Positions 29,504 to 39,079 of a stretch of DNA of 64,000 bases are shown here, piece by piece. The DNA comes from a marine gamma proteobacterium HTCC2143 (GTDB lineage: Bacteria; Pseudomonadota; Gammaproteobacteria; Pseudomonadales; Dasaniaceae), in the NCBI GenBank assembly GCA_000169075.1, contig AAVT01000005.1, positions 124,001-188,000 of the forward strand, read 5' to 3'. The translations under genes and the position numbers were made by a program. The notes beneath the pieces are model-generated. The model saw nothing but the letters and a program-made list of their open reading frames with translations, did no database searches and was not told the origin of the DNA. How positions within the stretch are numbered: position 1 is the first letter of the stretch; each line of letters opens with the position of its first letter.

Positions 29504-32137
29504 CTAGAATCGGTAGACGACATCCAAACCGTAAGACTCACCTTTTGCAGGGTGGACAAAATAGCCACCAAACTCAGGCGCGGGAATAATTTCTTCAAGA
29601 TAGTCTTCATCGAGAATATTGTCACCCCAGAACGTGACTGACCACGCCTCTCCTTCTATGCCAACACGCACGTTCAGTAAATCGTAAGCATCACGCTGGC
29701 CCTTGTCGTAATTACTTTGGCCAAACCCCAAAATTCCGCCAGCAGGTATACCCGGACCGGCAGGTGTTTGAGTAACGTCACCAAAGGCCTGACCAATGCC
29801 TTGATATAAGCCTGAGACATCGGTAAATCCGTTATTGGTGACATTATCCTGTACGGTGCTAAACCAGGTCTCGCCAATATACTGCCAGTCAAGCCGAACA
29901 AACATATCGACATCTTGCATTACTTCACCCACCCACTGGAAACCCAAGTTGCCAGTCATATCGGGGGTCAATGGCATTTCGTTGCCTTCGGTATAGGGAC
30001 GATTATCGTTTTTATCGATCTCGCTATCGGTGATACCAACCGAACCATAGAACGAAAAGCTCTGAGTCAGCAAATATTCAAAATCGACCTCCGCTCCCTG
30101 CAATGTGACTTCATCAATGTTGGTAACAACCCGCAAAATGCCGAAGCCGCCGGCAAGAAAATTGAAAAACTGACTGTCTTCAACCTCGGTATGGAAAACC
30201 GCTGCATTTACCCGCAACCGATTGTCTAACCACTCTGTCTTCGCACCAAGTTCAAACGAGGTAGAAACTTCCTTGTCGTATTCGTCACGCAGATTTTGTG
30301 GTTGCGTGCCTAAGCTACCAAATTCATTTTGCACCAGAGCAGCACTGCCTAAGCTATTAAAGCCACCGCTACGAAAACCGACACCGTAACTGGCATAGAT
30401 AGAGGCCTCATCAACGGGGGTCCAAGTCCAGCTCAGCTTTGGCTGAAACTGCGAGAACTCCTCGGAGCGGTCGGGTATGGAATCGGTAAACGAGCCATCA
30501 TAGGCTGGGTTAATAGGCGCCCCTCCACCAAAGTTATTGGATGACGGAACATTGGGAACTTTATTAGATACCTCTCTGTCCTCTTCATCGTAGCGGGCCG
30601 CCAATGACACACTGTGCTGGTCATTAATGTCGTAGTCTAAGCTACCAAATAGCGCTATCACATCGGTAGAAAAGTCATCCCAGAACGCCAAATCGGTACG
30701 GCCCTCAACATAAGGTTTGCGGCCAAAAAAACCATCACCCAAATCAGCACCGTAAGACACGGCTACCTCTCGATCGATTTGAGCATAATAAAAACCGCCC
30801 ATCCAACTTAATTGATCGGTATCCTTTGAGGCGATTCGTATTTCGAAGCTGGTACTTTCCTGGTCACGCTGCTGATACTGATACCCATCACAGGTTGTTT
30901 GCGTGTAGGGAGGCAGTAATGCATTCAAACCGTAGAAGGGCGCTATGCCAAAGTCTGCTGCCATACCCGGCACAGCGCCCGGTATTGCATAAAAAGGCGC
31001 CTGTTCATTGAGTGACCCTATATTCTCGTTGTAGCTTTGCGAACAGGCATTTTGCGCCTGGCCTACCGTAGGACCGGTCAAGGCTGAGCCGGGACCCGCC
31101 GCTGCACCAAAGTCATATGAATACAAGCCAAAGGCGGCACTGGTGCCGTCAGACAGTAAATATTCTTCCAGATTATCGTAGGCAAAAACCGCCGTAATAA
31201 TCGAATTATCCATTTCATAATCCGCCTTCAGAGACAGCGATGAAGTCTCCTGCTCGTTTTCACCGGGCACATTAAAGAGAAAACGAAAGTCATGATCATT
31301 TACATTTTTGTATAGGTCAGGACTACCAAAATTTGCCGCCGCATCGGGCAACGCAAATATTGCATTAAAGTTAATGGCACCGGATTCAACCTTGGAATAA
31401 CTGCCCTGCAGATCAAAAGAGAGTACGTCACTGGCATCCCAGATCAAGCGACCCCGAATAGACTGATCTTCGAAGAAATCCACCACGTCATCCTGACCGG
31501 TATATTCGTTTGTAAACTGACCGTCGCTTTCTCGCTGACTGAGCGCTATTCGCCCAGACAAGTTCTCCGTCAGTGGCCCACTAACAACAGCAGAACCCTT
31601 AACAAGGCTATCACTACCCATTCCGGCTTTTACATAGCCTTCAAATTCTTCAGAGGGCTTCTTGGTCGTCACAATAATCGCACCTGAAACGGCATTACGG
31701 CCGTAGGTTGCGCCCTGTGGTCCTTTTAGCACCTCAATTTGCTGAACGTCGAACAGCTCTTGGTTAAATCCATTGGGGTTCGTGACCAGAACACCGTCGA
31801 CCACGTAAGCAAACGTTCCTTCGGCATCACGGGTAGACGTTATACCGCGAATGGTAACTTGGGTATCACCGGCATTTGCACTGTCTACGATCGTCACATT
31901 GGGTGTTAATCCAATAAAATCTTGCGGACGCTCGATCCCTGCACGATCAATCGTATTTTCGGTAAACGCCGTAATGGCTATTGGCACCTCCTGCAGACTC
32001 TCCGCTCGCTTCCTAGCGGTTACTACAACCTCTTCCAAAATAAGTTGTTCCTGAGCGGTAGCCACTTGAGAGTGCATGGCGATGGCTGAACAGTTTGCGG
32101 CAATAATGGCCGCGCTAATTCTTGTTAAATTTTTCAT
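29504..32137 (-). CDS. TonB-dependent receptor next to the catabolic operon
   Basis: 877-residue outer-membrane receptor. ATG 32137 is chosen because GGAG lies six bases upstream and a signal peptide follows (MKNLTRISAAIIAANCSAIA, cleavage near ATAQ). The longer frame from 32236 reads into a pseudogene. A TonB-box-like EEVVVTARKR precedes the plug (QEVPIAITAFTENTIDRAG, then GPQGATYGRNAVSGAI), and the barrel ends LDVVYRF. This is the large receptor class common in sphingomonads and marine gammaproteobacteria, often used for aromatic, terpenoid or sterol-like nutrients; that use is family knowledge, not seen here. It lies downstream of the hydantoinase/CoA-transferase operon, on the same strand. 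Confidence 0.93.
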   Translation of the reverse strand: MKNLTRISAAIIAANCSAIAMHSQVATAQEQLILEEVVVTARKRAESLQEVPIAITAFTENTIDRAGIERPQDFIGLTPNVTIVDSANAGDTQVTIRGITSTRDAEGTFAYVVDGVLVTNPNGFNQELFDVQQIEVLKGPQGATYGRNAVSGAIIVTTKKPSEEFEGYVKAGMGSDSLVKGSAVVSGPLTENLSGRIALSQRESDGQFTNEYTGQDDVVDFFEDQSIRGRLIWDASDVLSFDLQGSYSKVESGAINFNAIFALPDAAANFGSPDLYKNVNDHDFRFLFNVPGENEQETSSLSLKADYEMDNSIITAVFAYDNLEEYLLSDGTSAAFGLYSYDFGAAAGPGSALTGPTVGQAQNACSQSYNENIGSLNEQAPFYAIPGAVPGMAADFGIAPFYGLNALLPPYTQTTCDGYQYQQRDQESTSFEIRIASKDTDQLSWMGGFYYAQIDREVAVSYGADLGDGFFGRKPYVEGRTDLAFWDDFSTDVIALFGSLDYDINDQHSVSLAARYDEEDREVSNKVPNVPSSNNFGGGAPINPAYDGSFTDSIPDRSEEFSQFQPKLSWTWTPVDEASIYASYGVGFRSGGFNSLGSAALVQNEFGSLGTQPQNLRDEYDKEVSTSFELGAKTEWLDNRLRVNAAVFHTEVEDSQFFNFLAGGFGILRVVTNIDEVTLQGAEVDFEYLLTQSFSFYGSVGITDSEIDKNDNRPYTEGNEMPLTPDMTGNLGFQWVGEVMQDVDMFVRLDWQYIGETWFSTVQDNVTNNGFTDVSGLYQGIGQAFGDVTQTPAGPGIPAGGILGFGQSNYDKGQRDAYDLLNVRVGIEGEAWSVTFWGDNILDEDYLEEIIPAPEFGGYFVHPAKGESYGLDVVYRF

Positions 32138-32192
32138 TGCGATCTCCGTTACACTTTTATCAGTTTTTTTTAGAGCACCTTCACAACAACAC

Positions 32193-32605
32193 TCACCTTT
32201 TTTCACTGCCTTCCCAGCAAAACTGTAACTGGGCACCCATGGTGTTTCTCACGTCAATATCATGTACGTGCCAGTTATTCAGACCCTGCCGAGGAATTAG
32301 TACCGCCAACTTACCGACGTTCCACTACCCTCGCCGAGGCCTCTTGCAGACTGTCTAAGGCGGAGAGGATCAAAAAAACCCCTCGCCATTTTTTGCTAAA
32401 TGTCGTCCCGCGGTTCCTTCGGCATCAGTCGGTTGCACCAACACCAGCCACTGTTCGCCAATAGCTACTCGCGCCGTGCTAACTCCCCGTTGTGGCAACT
32501 TTTCACGGACAATCCATCCAGACCCAAAAAATTGCTGCTTTGACTATTTCGTGCCTTAACATCGTCTACGAGAAAATGAACATGATGGATCTTTTTTACC
32601 CTCAT
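32193..32605 (-). pseudogene. VOC/glyoxalase-superfamily pseudogene, frameshifted
   Basis: Four stretches in shifting frames together spell a single VOC-domain protein of about 137 residues. In order they are MRVKKIHHVHFLVDDVKA (from ATG 32605), then VREKLPQRGVSTARVAIG continuing to EQWLVLVQPTDAEG and RHLAKNGEGFF. Next is FLILSALDSLQEASARV, and last GLNNWHVHDIDVRNTMGAQ, ending at a TGA at 32193. At least three frame changes separate them. It lies between hydantoinase B and the TonB-dependent receptor, in the direction of the operon, so it was probably once part of it. Sequencing error is less likely because several shifts occur in 400 bases. Confidence 0.85.
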
Positions 32606-32678
32606 CAACCCTTTACCCTGTTCGCCGCTTAACGTCTGATAGCTGCCAGCCCAGTTGATATTCTCGGCATAACACCAT

Positions 32679-34553
32679 TCATCCATTCCCAGCAATAAAG
32701 GTAGGTTTCACCGGGGCCGGCAAGTGCGTCTCTTCTTCGCAACGCGCACGAATGTCTTCTAAGTCCCCGCCAAAATTGAAAACACCAATGTCATCACCTC
32801 TTGCCGCAACAAGTTCACTACGCAATGCCTCGGTTGCAGCTGCGTCGACGGCGCCATCATCACCTAGCACCACCCCATAACGTCGGGCACCCTCGACAGT
32901 GACCAAGCGCCTTGCCACATCAACGCGCACCAGCTCGGGATCTCGCATGAAAGGATCGCCCCAGCCACCTCCACCCCAGGTATTAAAGTACAACAGGTCG
33001 CCCTCTTTCACCTTGATGCCTTCGGCCTTTGCAGGTAGCCATTGCTCACTACCATCGACCCGCACCAAGCGCTTGGTGGACCGCAATCCTGTCTCACCTC
33101 CCAACACACCCCATGGGTAAGTCAACCAACGCTCGTCATGAATGCCAACATCACCATCGCAAAGGAAACGGTAGGCAACACTGAGTCCGTTACCACCCCG
33201 ATGTAAGCCGGCGCCGCCAGAATCCGCTATGGTTTCGTAACGCTCTATGCGAAGAGGAAAATAAGATTCGATAAATTCGTTGGGCACATTGGTAAACCCA
33301 GGCCACAAAGAGTGTCCGTCGGGGCCATCACCAACCGGACGCCCGGGAATGCCACCAAAACCAATCTGGAACAACTGGAACCATTCCCCTTTTTTGTCAT
33401 AGCCTGAAAAGAATAAATGCGGAGAATCGGAGAACCCCGCCGCACTCAGCATCTGCTCGGGGGCGCCCATGCCTAGTAACGCACCCAATAAATCGAAGAT
33501 ACGTCCCAGCGCATGAGTACGCCCCGATAGCGCCGCGGGAAAGTTAGGTTTGAGCAGAGTACCCTGCGGAATCCGAACATCTACCAAATCGTAAAAGCCA
33601 TCGTTGAAGACAATTTGTGGGTCTACGACATTGATGGTGAAGGAACCAAAAAACATCTTGAACATGTCTTCGTTGAGATAGAAATTGACCGAGCTTTGGG
33701 CCTGTGGATCAGTGCCATCAAAGTCAAAGATTGCGACATCCCCTTCTCTCCACATCTTGCACTTGATTTTATAAGGCCCCATGCCCATACCGTCGTCACA
33801 CAAATAATCCTCAAACTCCCGCGGTTCCTCCGGGATGAACATGGCAATGATATGTTTCATTGCAACATAATTGCGTTGCAGCATAACGTCCATCGTGGTG
33901 ACCAGAACGTCGTCGCCAAAACGCTCAGCTAACTCCACACACCTTTTGGCCGCGGTGTTGCAGGCCGCCACAAGAGCGTTCAAATCAAAGCGGTTCCATT
34001 GAGGCGTACGAACGTTATGCAAAATCAATTCAAGTAGGTCAGACTGGAGAACGCCTTTTTTATACAGTTTTATCGGCGGGATGCGGATACCTTCCTGATA
34101 GATTGTAGTCGCCTCGATGGGTATTGAACCCGGCACCATACCGCCGTTATCCGACATATGACCGAACATAGCTGACCATGCTATATGCCGGCCATCCTTG
34201 AATACAGGTACCAATACTACCCAGTCAGGGAGATGCGACACTGCTGCATTACACATGTAGGGATCGTTAGTGAGGATAATATCACCCTCCTCGATTTCCG
34301 CGTCGTAGGCCTCGAGAAAGGGTCCGATAAATGAACCAAACTGCCCAACTACCATTTTCCCTTCAAGGTTTGCGATCATTGGAAAGCAGTCACCTTGCTC
34401 ACGGATCCCCGGCGACATAGCTGTGCGAAACAACACCGCATCCATTTCTTCTCGCGCGTTCCGCAACGCATTTTCAATAATATCAACAGTGACGCCATCA
34501 ACCTCGACGGTATTGAATGGCGTATTGTTGGTCTGGACGATTTGTGCCGTCAT
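32679..34553 (-). CDS. Hydantoinase B / oxoprolinase family protein
   Basis: 624-residue subunit of an ATP-dependent hydantoinase/oxoprolinase/carboxylase complex. Family stretches include MDAVLFRTAMSPGIREQGD, GDIILTNDPYMCNAAVSHLPD, SGRTHALGRIFDLLGALLG, DSGGAGLHRGGNG and the C-terminal GGGGWGDPFMRDPE. It acts with the HyuA subunit, whose gene ends four bases upstream. Such pairs open hydantoin or 5-oxoproline rings, or carboxylate ketones such as acetone and acetophenone. The substrate cannot be told from sequence alone. Confidence 0.93.
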   Translation of the reverse strand: MTAQIVQTNNTPFNTVEVDGVTVDIIENALRNAREEMDAVLFRTAMSPGIREQGDCFPMIANLEGKMVVGQFGSFIGPFLEAYDAEIEEGDIILTNDPYMCNAAVSHLPDWVVLVPVFKDGRHIAWSAMFGHMSDNGGMVPGSIPIEATTIYQEGIRIPPIKLYKKGVLQSDLLELILHNVRTPQWNRFDLNALVAACNTAAKRCVELAERFGDDVLVTTMDVMLQRNYVAMKHIIAMFIPEEPREFEDYLCDDGMGMGPYKIKCKMWREGDVAIFDFDGTDPQAQSSVNFYLNEDMFKMFFGSFTINVVDPQIVFNDGFYDLVDVRIPQGTLLKPNFPAALSGRTHALGRIFDLLGALLGMGAPEQMLSAAGFSDSPHLFFSGYDKKGEWFQLFQIGFGGIPGRPVGDGPDGHSLWPGFTNVPNEFIESYFPLRIERYETIADSGGAGLHRGGNGLSVAYRFLCDGDVGIHDERWLTYPWGVLGGETGLRSTKRLVRVDGSEQWLPAKAEGIKVKEGDLLYFNTWGGGGWGDPFMRDPELVRVDVARRLVTVEGARRYGVVLGDDGAVDAAATEALRSELVAARGDDIGVFNFGGDLEDIRARCEEETHLPAPVKPTFIAGNG

Positions 34554-34557
34554 GTTC

Positions 34558-36624
34558 TTATTCCCCTCGCATCGGGTTAATCAACAAGTTGCCCACAGCG
34601 TCTACTCGGGCATCGAAGCCAGGCAGCACAACCGTTGTAGAATCCATTTCACCGACAATCGCGGGTCCCGGAATCAACAGTCCCTCATGCAGTTTGTTAC
34701 GGTCGTAAATGTAAATATCGTGCCACTGACCATCGTAATAGAACCGACTGTCCTGAACCCGGCATTCCTCCAAAGTCGTGCCCGCCTCACCGACTTTTAA
34801 TTCGGCAATAGCTTTCGACTTCGCCTTGGCCAAAGCTCGTATCATTAATATTTCGTGGCCGTCATCTAACTTGAAGGTAAACAACTGCTCGTGCTCGGCG
34901 TCAAACTGTTTGGTCAGTAGCGCAACACCCTGAGTTCGCAAATCTGTGTCACTGAAGTCAACGGTAATTTGGAAAGCTTGGCCCGCATAGCGTAAATCGG
35001 CCTGAAAGCTCACTTCGTGATCGGCGATGGGAATACCATCTGCGAGCAGCGATTCTCCAGCCTTCTGTTTCAATGTTTGTAAATCAGCCAGCAATTTTTC
35101 ATCGGTTAAATCGCTCGCCATAATCAGGTAAGTACGTGCAGCCTCATCTTGCAGCTGTGTGGTTGCGTCGCCATAAGCACACAGCACTCCTGGTCCGGGT
35201 GGCACCACCACTGGCCAGGCATTGGTCAATATACCCAAAGCATTAGCATGCAAAGGGCCCGCACCACCAAAACCCACTAAAGCAAAATCTCGCGGATCGT
35301 GGCCCTGCTCAACTGACACCAGACGGAGCGCACCAAACATCGACTCATTGACGATCTTGATAATACCTTCGGCCGCCGCCATCAGCTCTATCCCCATGGC
35401 GTCCGCTGTTTGCTGGACAGCCGCGACGGAAGCATCCCGATTAATATCCATCGCCCCGCCCAATTGCACGTCGGAGGGTAGGTAACCGAGCACCACATTG
35501 GCATCGCAAACGGTTGGTTGATCACCCCCTTTCATGTAACAGGCCGGACCTGGCACTGCCCCTGCAGACTCAGGGCCGACACGCAGCGCCTTGGTCAACG
35601 CTGGCACAAAGGCGATAGAACCGCCGCCCGCCCCTACCGTTCTTACGTCAACAGAGGGCGCACGAACGCGGACATCACCTACGATAGTTTCCCGGCGCAC
35701 TCTGGGTCGTGAGTTTTGGATTAGTGCAACATCCGTTGAGGTACCGCCCATATCAAAGGTCAGGATATTTTTAAACCCCGCGCGACTACAGAAATAAACC
35801 GCACCGGACACACCACCCGCGGGACCTGACATTAATAAATTAACTGGAGACTCCGAGGCGCCTCTGGCAGAGGCCAACCCTCCGTCTGAGCGAAGAATGG
35901 ATAACTGTGTATCTACACCCATCGTGTCTTCAAGCGCCGCCTTCATGTTGCGAACATAGTTGGCTACTTCCGGGCGCACATAGGAATTGACGACGGTTGT
36001 CTCGGTACGCTCATATTCCTGCATTTCCGGTACAACGTCGCTAGAGATTGATATTGGTGTATCGATGAAAATTTCAGCAGCAATATCCCGCGCCCGGCGC
36101 TCATGCTCGCCGTTAATATAGGCATTGATGAAACAAATGGTTAGTGCTTCGACGCCACCTCGATTACGCAAGCCTTGCAAGTCAACACGGAACTTATCCT
36201 CATCCAAACCCAGCACAATGGAACCGTCCGCCGCGATACGCTCACGGGCACCAATGGTCAATTCCAGTGGCGCTAACAATGGCTTTTTAATGAAGCTGAC
36301 CCAGCCACCAAGCCCACCGGGGCAAAAAGATCGCGCCACCTGCAAGGTATCTTCATAACCTGCCGTTGTCACTAAACCGACTTTCGCCCCCTTGCCGGTC
36401 AATACCGCGTTAGTAGCGACGGTGGTACCGTGCATGACGCGGTTTATCTCTGTGGGATTGACGCCTGACGTTTCGCAAATTCGAGCGATGCCATTGAGCA
36501 CTCCTATGGAGGAGTCTTCAGGGGTTGACGGTACTTTAGCCGTATAAGTGGCACCGGAATCTTCATTAATCAATAGTAGATCAGTAAAAGTACCCCCTAC
36601 ATCTACACCCAACCTGTAACTCAT
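34558..36624 (-). CDS. Hydantoinase A / oxoprolinase family protein (ATP-binding subunit)
   Basis: 688-residue partner of the B subunit. It opens with GVDVGGTFTDLLLI, an ATP phosphate-binding motif of the sugar-kinase/Hsp70/actin fold. It then shows MHGTTVATNAVL, ILRSDGGLAS, LMSGPAGGVSGA, LTFDMGGTSTDVALI and FGGAGPLHANALG. Known members use ATP to activate an amide or enol before hydrolysis or carboxylation. AGGAAGC precedes the ATG. The operon order is CaiB-type transferase, lyase, A subunit, B subunit. Confidence 0.94.
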   Translation of the reverse strand: MSYRLGVDVGGTFTDLLLINEDSGATYTAKVPSTPEDSSIGVLNGIARICETSGVNPTEINRVMHGTTVATNAVLTGKGAKVGLVTTAGYEDTLQVARSFCPGGLGGWVSFIKKPLLAPLELTIGARERIAADGSIVLGLDEDKFRVDLQGLRNRGGVEALTICFINAYINGEHERRARDIAAEIFIDTPISISSDVVPEMQEYERTETTVVNSYVRPEVANYVRNMKAALEDTMGVDTQLSILRSDGGLASARGASESPVNLLMSGPAGGVSGAVYFCSRAGFKNILTFDMGGTSTDVALIQNSRPRVRRETIVGDVRVRAPSVDVRTVGAGGGSIAFVPALTKALRVGPESAGAVPGPACYMKGGDQPTVCDANVVLGYLPSDVQLGGAMDINRDASVAAVQQTADAMGIELMAAAEGIIKIVNESMFGALRLVSVEQGHDPRDFALVGFGGAGPLHANALGILTNAWPVVVPPGPGVLCAYGDATTQLQDEAARTYLIMASDLTDEKLLADLQTLKQKAGESLLADGIPIADHEVSFQADLRYAGQAFQITVDFSDTDLRTQGVALLTKQFDAEHEQLFTFKLDDGHEILMIRALAKAKSKAIAELKVGEAGTTLEECRVQDSRFYYDGQWHDIYIYDRNKLHEGLLIPGPAIVGEMDSTTVVLPGFDARVDAVGNLLINPMRGE

Positions 36625-36670
36625 ACTTGCTTCCTGTGCTATTTGCTTATCGGTCTATGTGTTGCTGTTA

Positions 36671-37585
36671 TCAGCCTGCTTGCTTGTTCATTCGTTTTTG
36701 CAGCCAAGGTTTAGCGCGCCCGCCAAGGGCCGTGCCAGTTAATTGTTCAGCGATATCAGATGCACGCAACAGTGCCTTGATATCTACGCCGGTGGCAAAA
36801 CCCATTTGCTCCAGCATCATAACGACATCCTCCGTTGCAACATTACCGCTCGCTCCCGGCGCAAAAGGACATCCGCCCAAACCTGCAATGGACGCTTCGA
36901 AGCGCCTAACGCCCGACTCCACTGCGGCGAATACGTTGGCAAGTCCCATAGCCCTGGTATCGTGAAAATGGCAACCTAGTCGCGCGGCACCGTTATCTGA
37001 GACCAAATCCGCCGTTAAAGAACGCACTTGCTGGGGATCTGCCGCGCCAATCGTATCGGCAATCACCACCTGATTTGCGCCCAACGATAAAAAGTTAGCG
37101 GTCGAGGCTCGCACAACAGCTGGATCCGTAGGACCATCAAACGGACAGTCAAAAGCCACAGCAATAATTGCTGTTACTTCTATTTGCTCTGCCCTAGCCC
37201 TCGTCAGAATATCGGCTGTCACGCGGTCTGCTTGCAGCATACTCATGTTGACATTTTTCTTGGCCATACCATCGCTGGCATATAACACCATAGTCACAGC
37301 GCGCGCACCCGCCGCAACCGCGCGTTCATAGCCCTTCATATTTGGAATCAATGCGGTGTAACGAACACCATTAGCCTTCGACAGGCCAGCAAAAACATCT
37401 TCGGTGCCCCTCATCGCTGGCACGGCCTTCGGCGACACAAAACTTCCCACTTCAATACTACTTACACCGGCATCAGCAATGGCGTCAATTAATTGCAGAC
37501 GCTGTCCGACATCGAGAATTATCGGCTGATTTTGCAGGCCATCTCTGGGACCCACATCGGTTATAACTATTTGTTCGTTCACCAC
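36671..37585 (-). CDS. Hydroxymethylglutaryl-CoA lyase-like enzyme
   Basis: DRE-TIM metallolyase of about 304 residues that splits a 3-hydroxy-3-methyl acyl-CoA. Seen are DVGPRDGLQNQ (metal and catalytic loop), GSFVSPKAVPAM, HFHDTRAMGLANV (metal histidines) and the signature GLGGCPFAPGASGNVATED with the catalytic Cys. The start is set at GTG 37585, six bases after GGAG; the longer frame from TTG 37591 abuts that site. In this operon the CoA substrate would come from the adjacent CoA-transferase. Context suggests a substrate other than leucine-derived HMG-CoA, because no leucine genes are present. Confidence 0.9.
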   Translation of the reverse strand: MVNEQIVITDVGPRDGLQNQPIILDVGQRLQLIDAIADAGVSSIEVGSFVSPKAVPAMRGTEDVFAGLSKANGVRYTALIPNMKGYERAVAAGARAVTMVLYASDGMAKKNVNMSMLQADRVTADILTRARAEQIEVTAIIAVAFDCPFDGPTDPAVVRASTANFLSLGANQVVIADTIGAADPQQVRSLTADLVSDNGAARLGCHFHDTRAMGLANVFAAVESGVRRFEASIAGLGGCPFAPGASGNVATEDVVMMLEQMGFATGVDIKALLRASDIAEQLTGTALGGRAKPWLQKRMNKQAG

Positions 37586-37620
37586 TTGCAACTCCTAGCA
37601 ACTAACCTTTGATCGCAACA

Positions 37621-38823
37621 TTAACCGACCACCCCATCTCGTCGCAGCTGCTCTAACTGAGCTTCGTCTAACTGCAGAATACCGCGCAAGATTTCGTCAT
37701 TATGACTACCAACCTCTCCACCCGGCCAATCGGTCCGGCCCGGGGTCGATTCCAGCTTCGGCAAAATAGCCGGAATCTTAAGTGGCTCTCCGTCTATTTC
37801 TACACATTCAAACATTTCTCTAGCAATATACTGTGGATCTTCCATCATGTCTTCCACACTGTAAATAGGTCCTACAGGCACTCGTTCGTTTTCCAGCATC
37901 TGACATATCTGCGTCGAAGAATTCCCGGCGCACCAGAGGCCAAGTACCTCATCGATCTCTGCCTCGTGAAGCACGCGTCCAGCATTATCTGCCATAGCGG
38001 GGTTGTCGGCCATATCCGCGCGTCCCGCTACTGTCATCAAACGCTTAAAAATAGAGTCTCCGTTACCGCCAATGATCACATATTTATCGTCTGAGCAGCG
38101 GTAGGTATTCGTCGGCACAATTCCCGTAATCGTTGTACCAGAGGGCTCTCGGACGGCGCCTGCACCATCGAACTCGGGCACAACTCCCTCCATCAGGTTG
38201 AAAATAGACTCATACAGCGCCACATCAACAACTTGCCCTTTGCCTGAATTGGGTTTGGATCGCTGAATCAAAGCCAGTGCAATTCCTAGGGCAGCATGAA
38301 TGGCTGCAACCGTATCACCGAGACTAATATTGGGGCGCACAGGCGCTTCACCGGGATTACCGTTAACGTGGCGAAAGCCTCCAAACCCCTCAGTGACCGA
38401 GGCATAACCAGGCTTGCCCGCATAGGGGCCGGTCTGCCCGTAACCGGATATTCGCGCATAGACTAAGCCCGGATTACGCGCCTTGACCTGATCTGGACCC
38501 AACCCCCACGTCTCCATGAGGCCGGGGCGAAAATTCTCAACCACCACATCGGCGGTATCCATCAGCTGAAGGGCCAATTCACGACCACGCTCGGACTTTA
38601 AATCCAGCGTGACACTTTTTTTATTTCTCCCCAGACTTCGGTACCAAAGGGAAGTGCCATTATGTAGCAAACGCCAGCCACGAACCGGATCACCACCCGG
38701 GGGCTCCACTTTAATCACCTCCGCGCCGAAGTAACCAAGAATGGTACCCGTAAACGGCCCGGCCAGCAGTTGACCCATTTCGATGACTCGCAGCCCCTCG
38801 AGGGGTCTCTCGGTCTCGCTCAC
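37621..38823 (-). CDS. CaiB/BaiF family CoA-transferase (type III)
   Basis: Transfers CoA between carboxylic acids. Family motifs are LEGLRVIEMGQLLAGPFTG, GAEVIKVEPPGGDPVRGW, KSVTLDLKSERGRELAL with the following DVVVENFRPG (which normally carries the catalytic Asp region), and ISGYGQTGPYAGKPGYAS. The GTG at 38823 gives 400 residues, the usual length. The longer frame to 38922 adds 33 residues unlike the family and would run into the divergent promoter. It is the first gene of the catabolic operon, divergent from the GntR regulator. Confidence 0.92.
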   Translation of the reverse strand: MSETERPLEGLRVIEMGQLLAGPFTGTILGYFGAEVIKVEPPGGDPVRGWRLLHNGTSLWYRSLGRNKKSVTLDLKSERGRELALQLMDTADVVVENFRPGLMETWGLGPDQVKARNPGLVYARISGYGQTGPYAGKPGYASVTEGFGGFRHVNGNPGEAPVRPNISLGDTVAAIHAALGIALALIQRSKPNSGKGQVVDVALYESIFNLMEGVVPEFDGAGAVREPSGTTITGIVPTNTYRCSDDKYVIIGGNGDSIFKRLMTVAGRADMADNPAMADNAGRVLHEAEIDEVLGLWCAGNSSTQICQMLENERVPVGPIYSVEDMMEDPQYIAREMFECVEIDGEPLKIPAILPKLESTPGRTDWPGGEVGSHNDEILRGILQLDEAQLEQLRRDGVVG

Positions 38824-39079
38824 GATCTTTCGCCTTGATTTAACATGACTAGTACCCTGGCTATACCACAACAAAATCTTACTAAATTTGACCAACGTGT
38901 TATATACGTATAACAATAGCACATTGTTTTACTTCTGAAACACGTTATTTGTGCTCTAGAGCAAGGACGCTGTCAGTGGCTAGCCATTTGAGGCCGTGCC
39001 ACCCGACAATAAAGAGTCCGCATCGGAAACGGTACAAGTTGACGTCCTATCAGATTATGTTTTCTTGAAGGCGCCGCGA

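Noticed and set aside
29334..29507. 57-codon plus-strand frame (MNNFFPLNAMVRTIEQL...) after a TTGACT/TATATT pair
   Set aside because: The frame runs through the receptor terminator and into the receptor's 3' end, the promoter spacing of 19 is poor, and no family is known. Not enough to call a gene.
32606..32695. Upstream in-frame extension of the VOC remnant (MLGMDEWCYAENINWAG...)
   Set aside because: It overlaps the hydantoinase B stop and is not part of the VOC domain; the natural start is ATG 32605.
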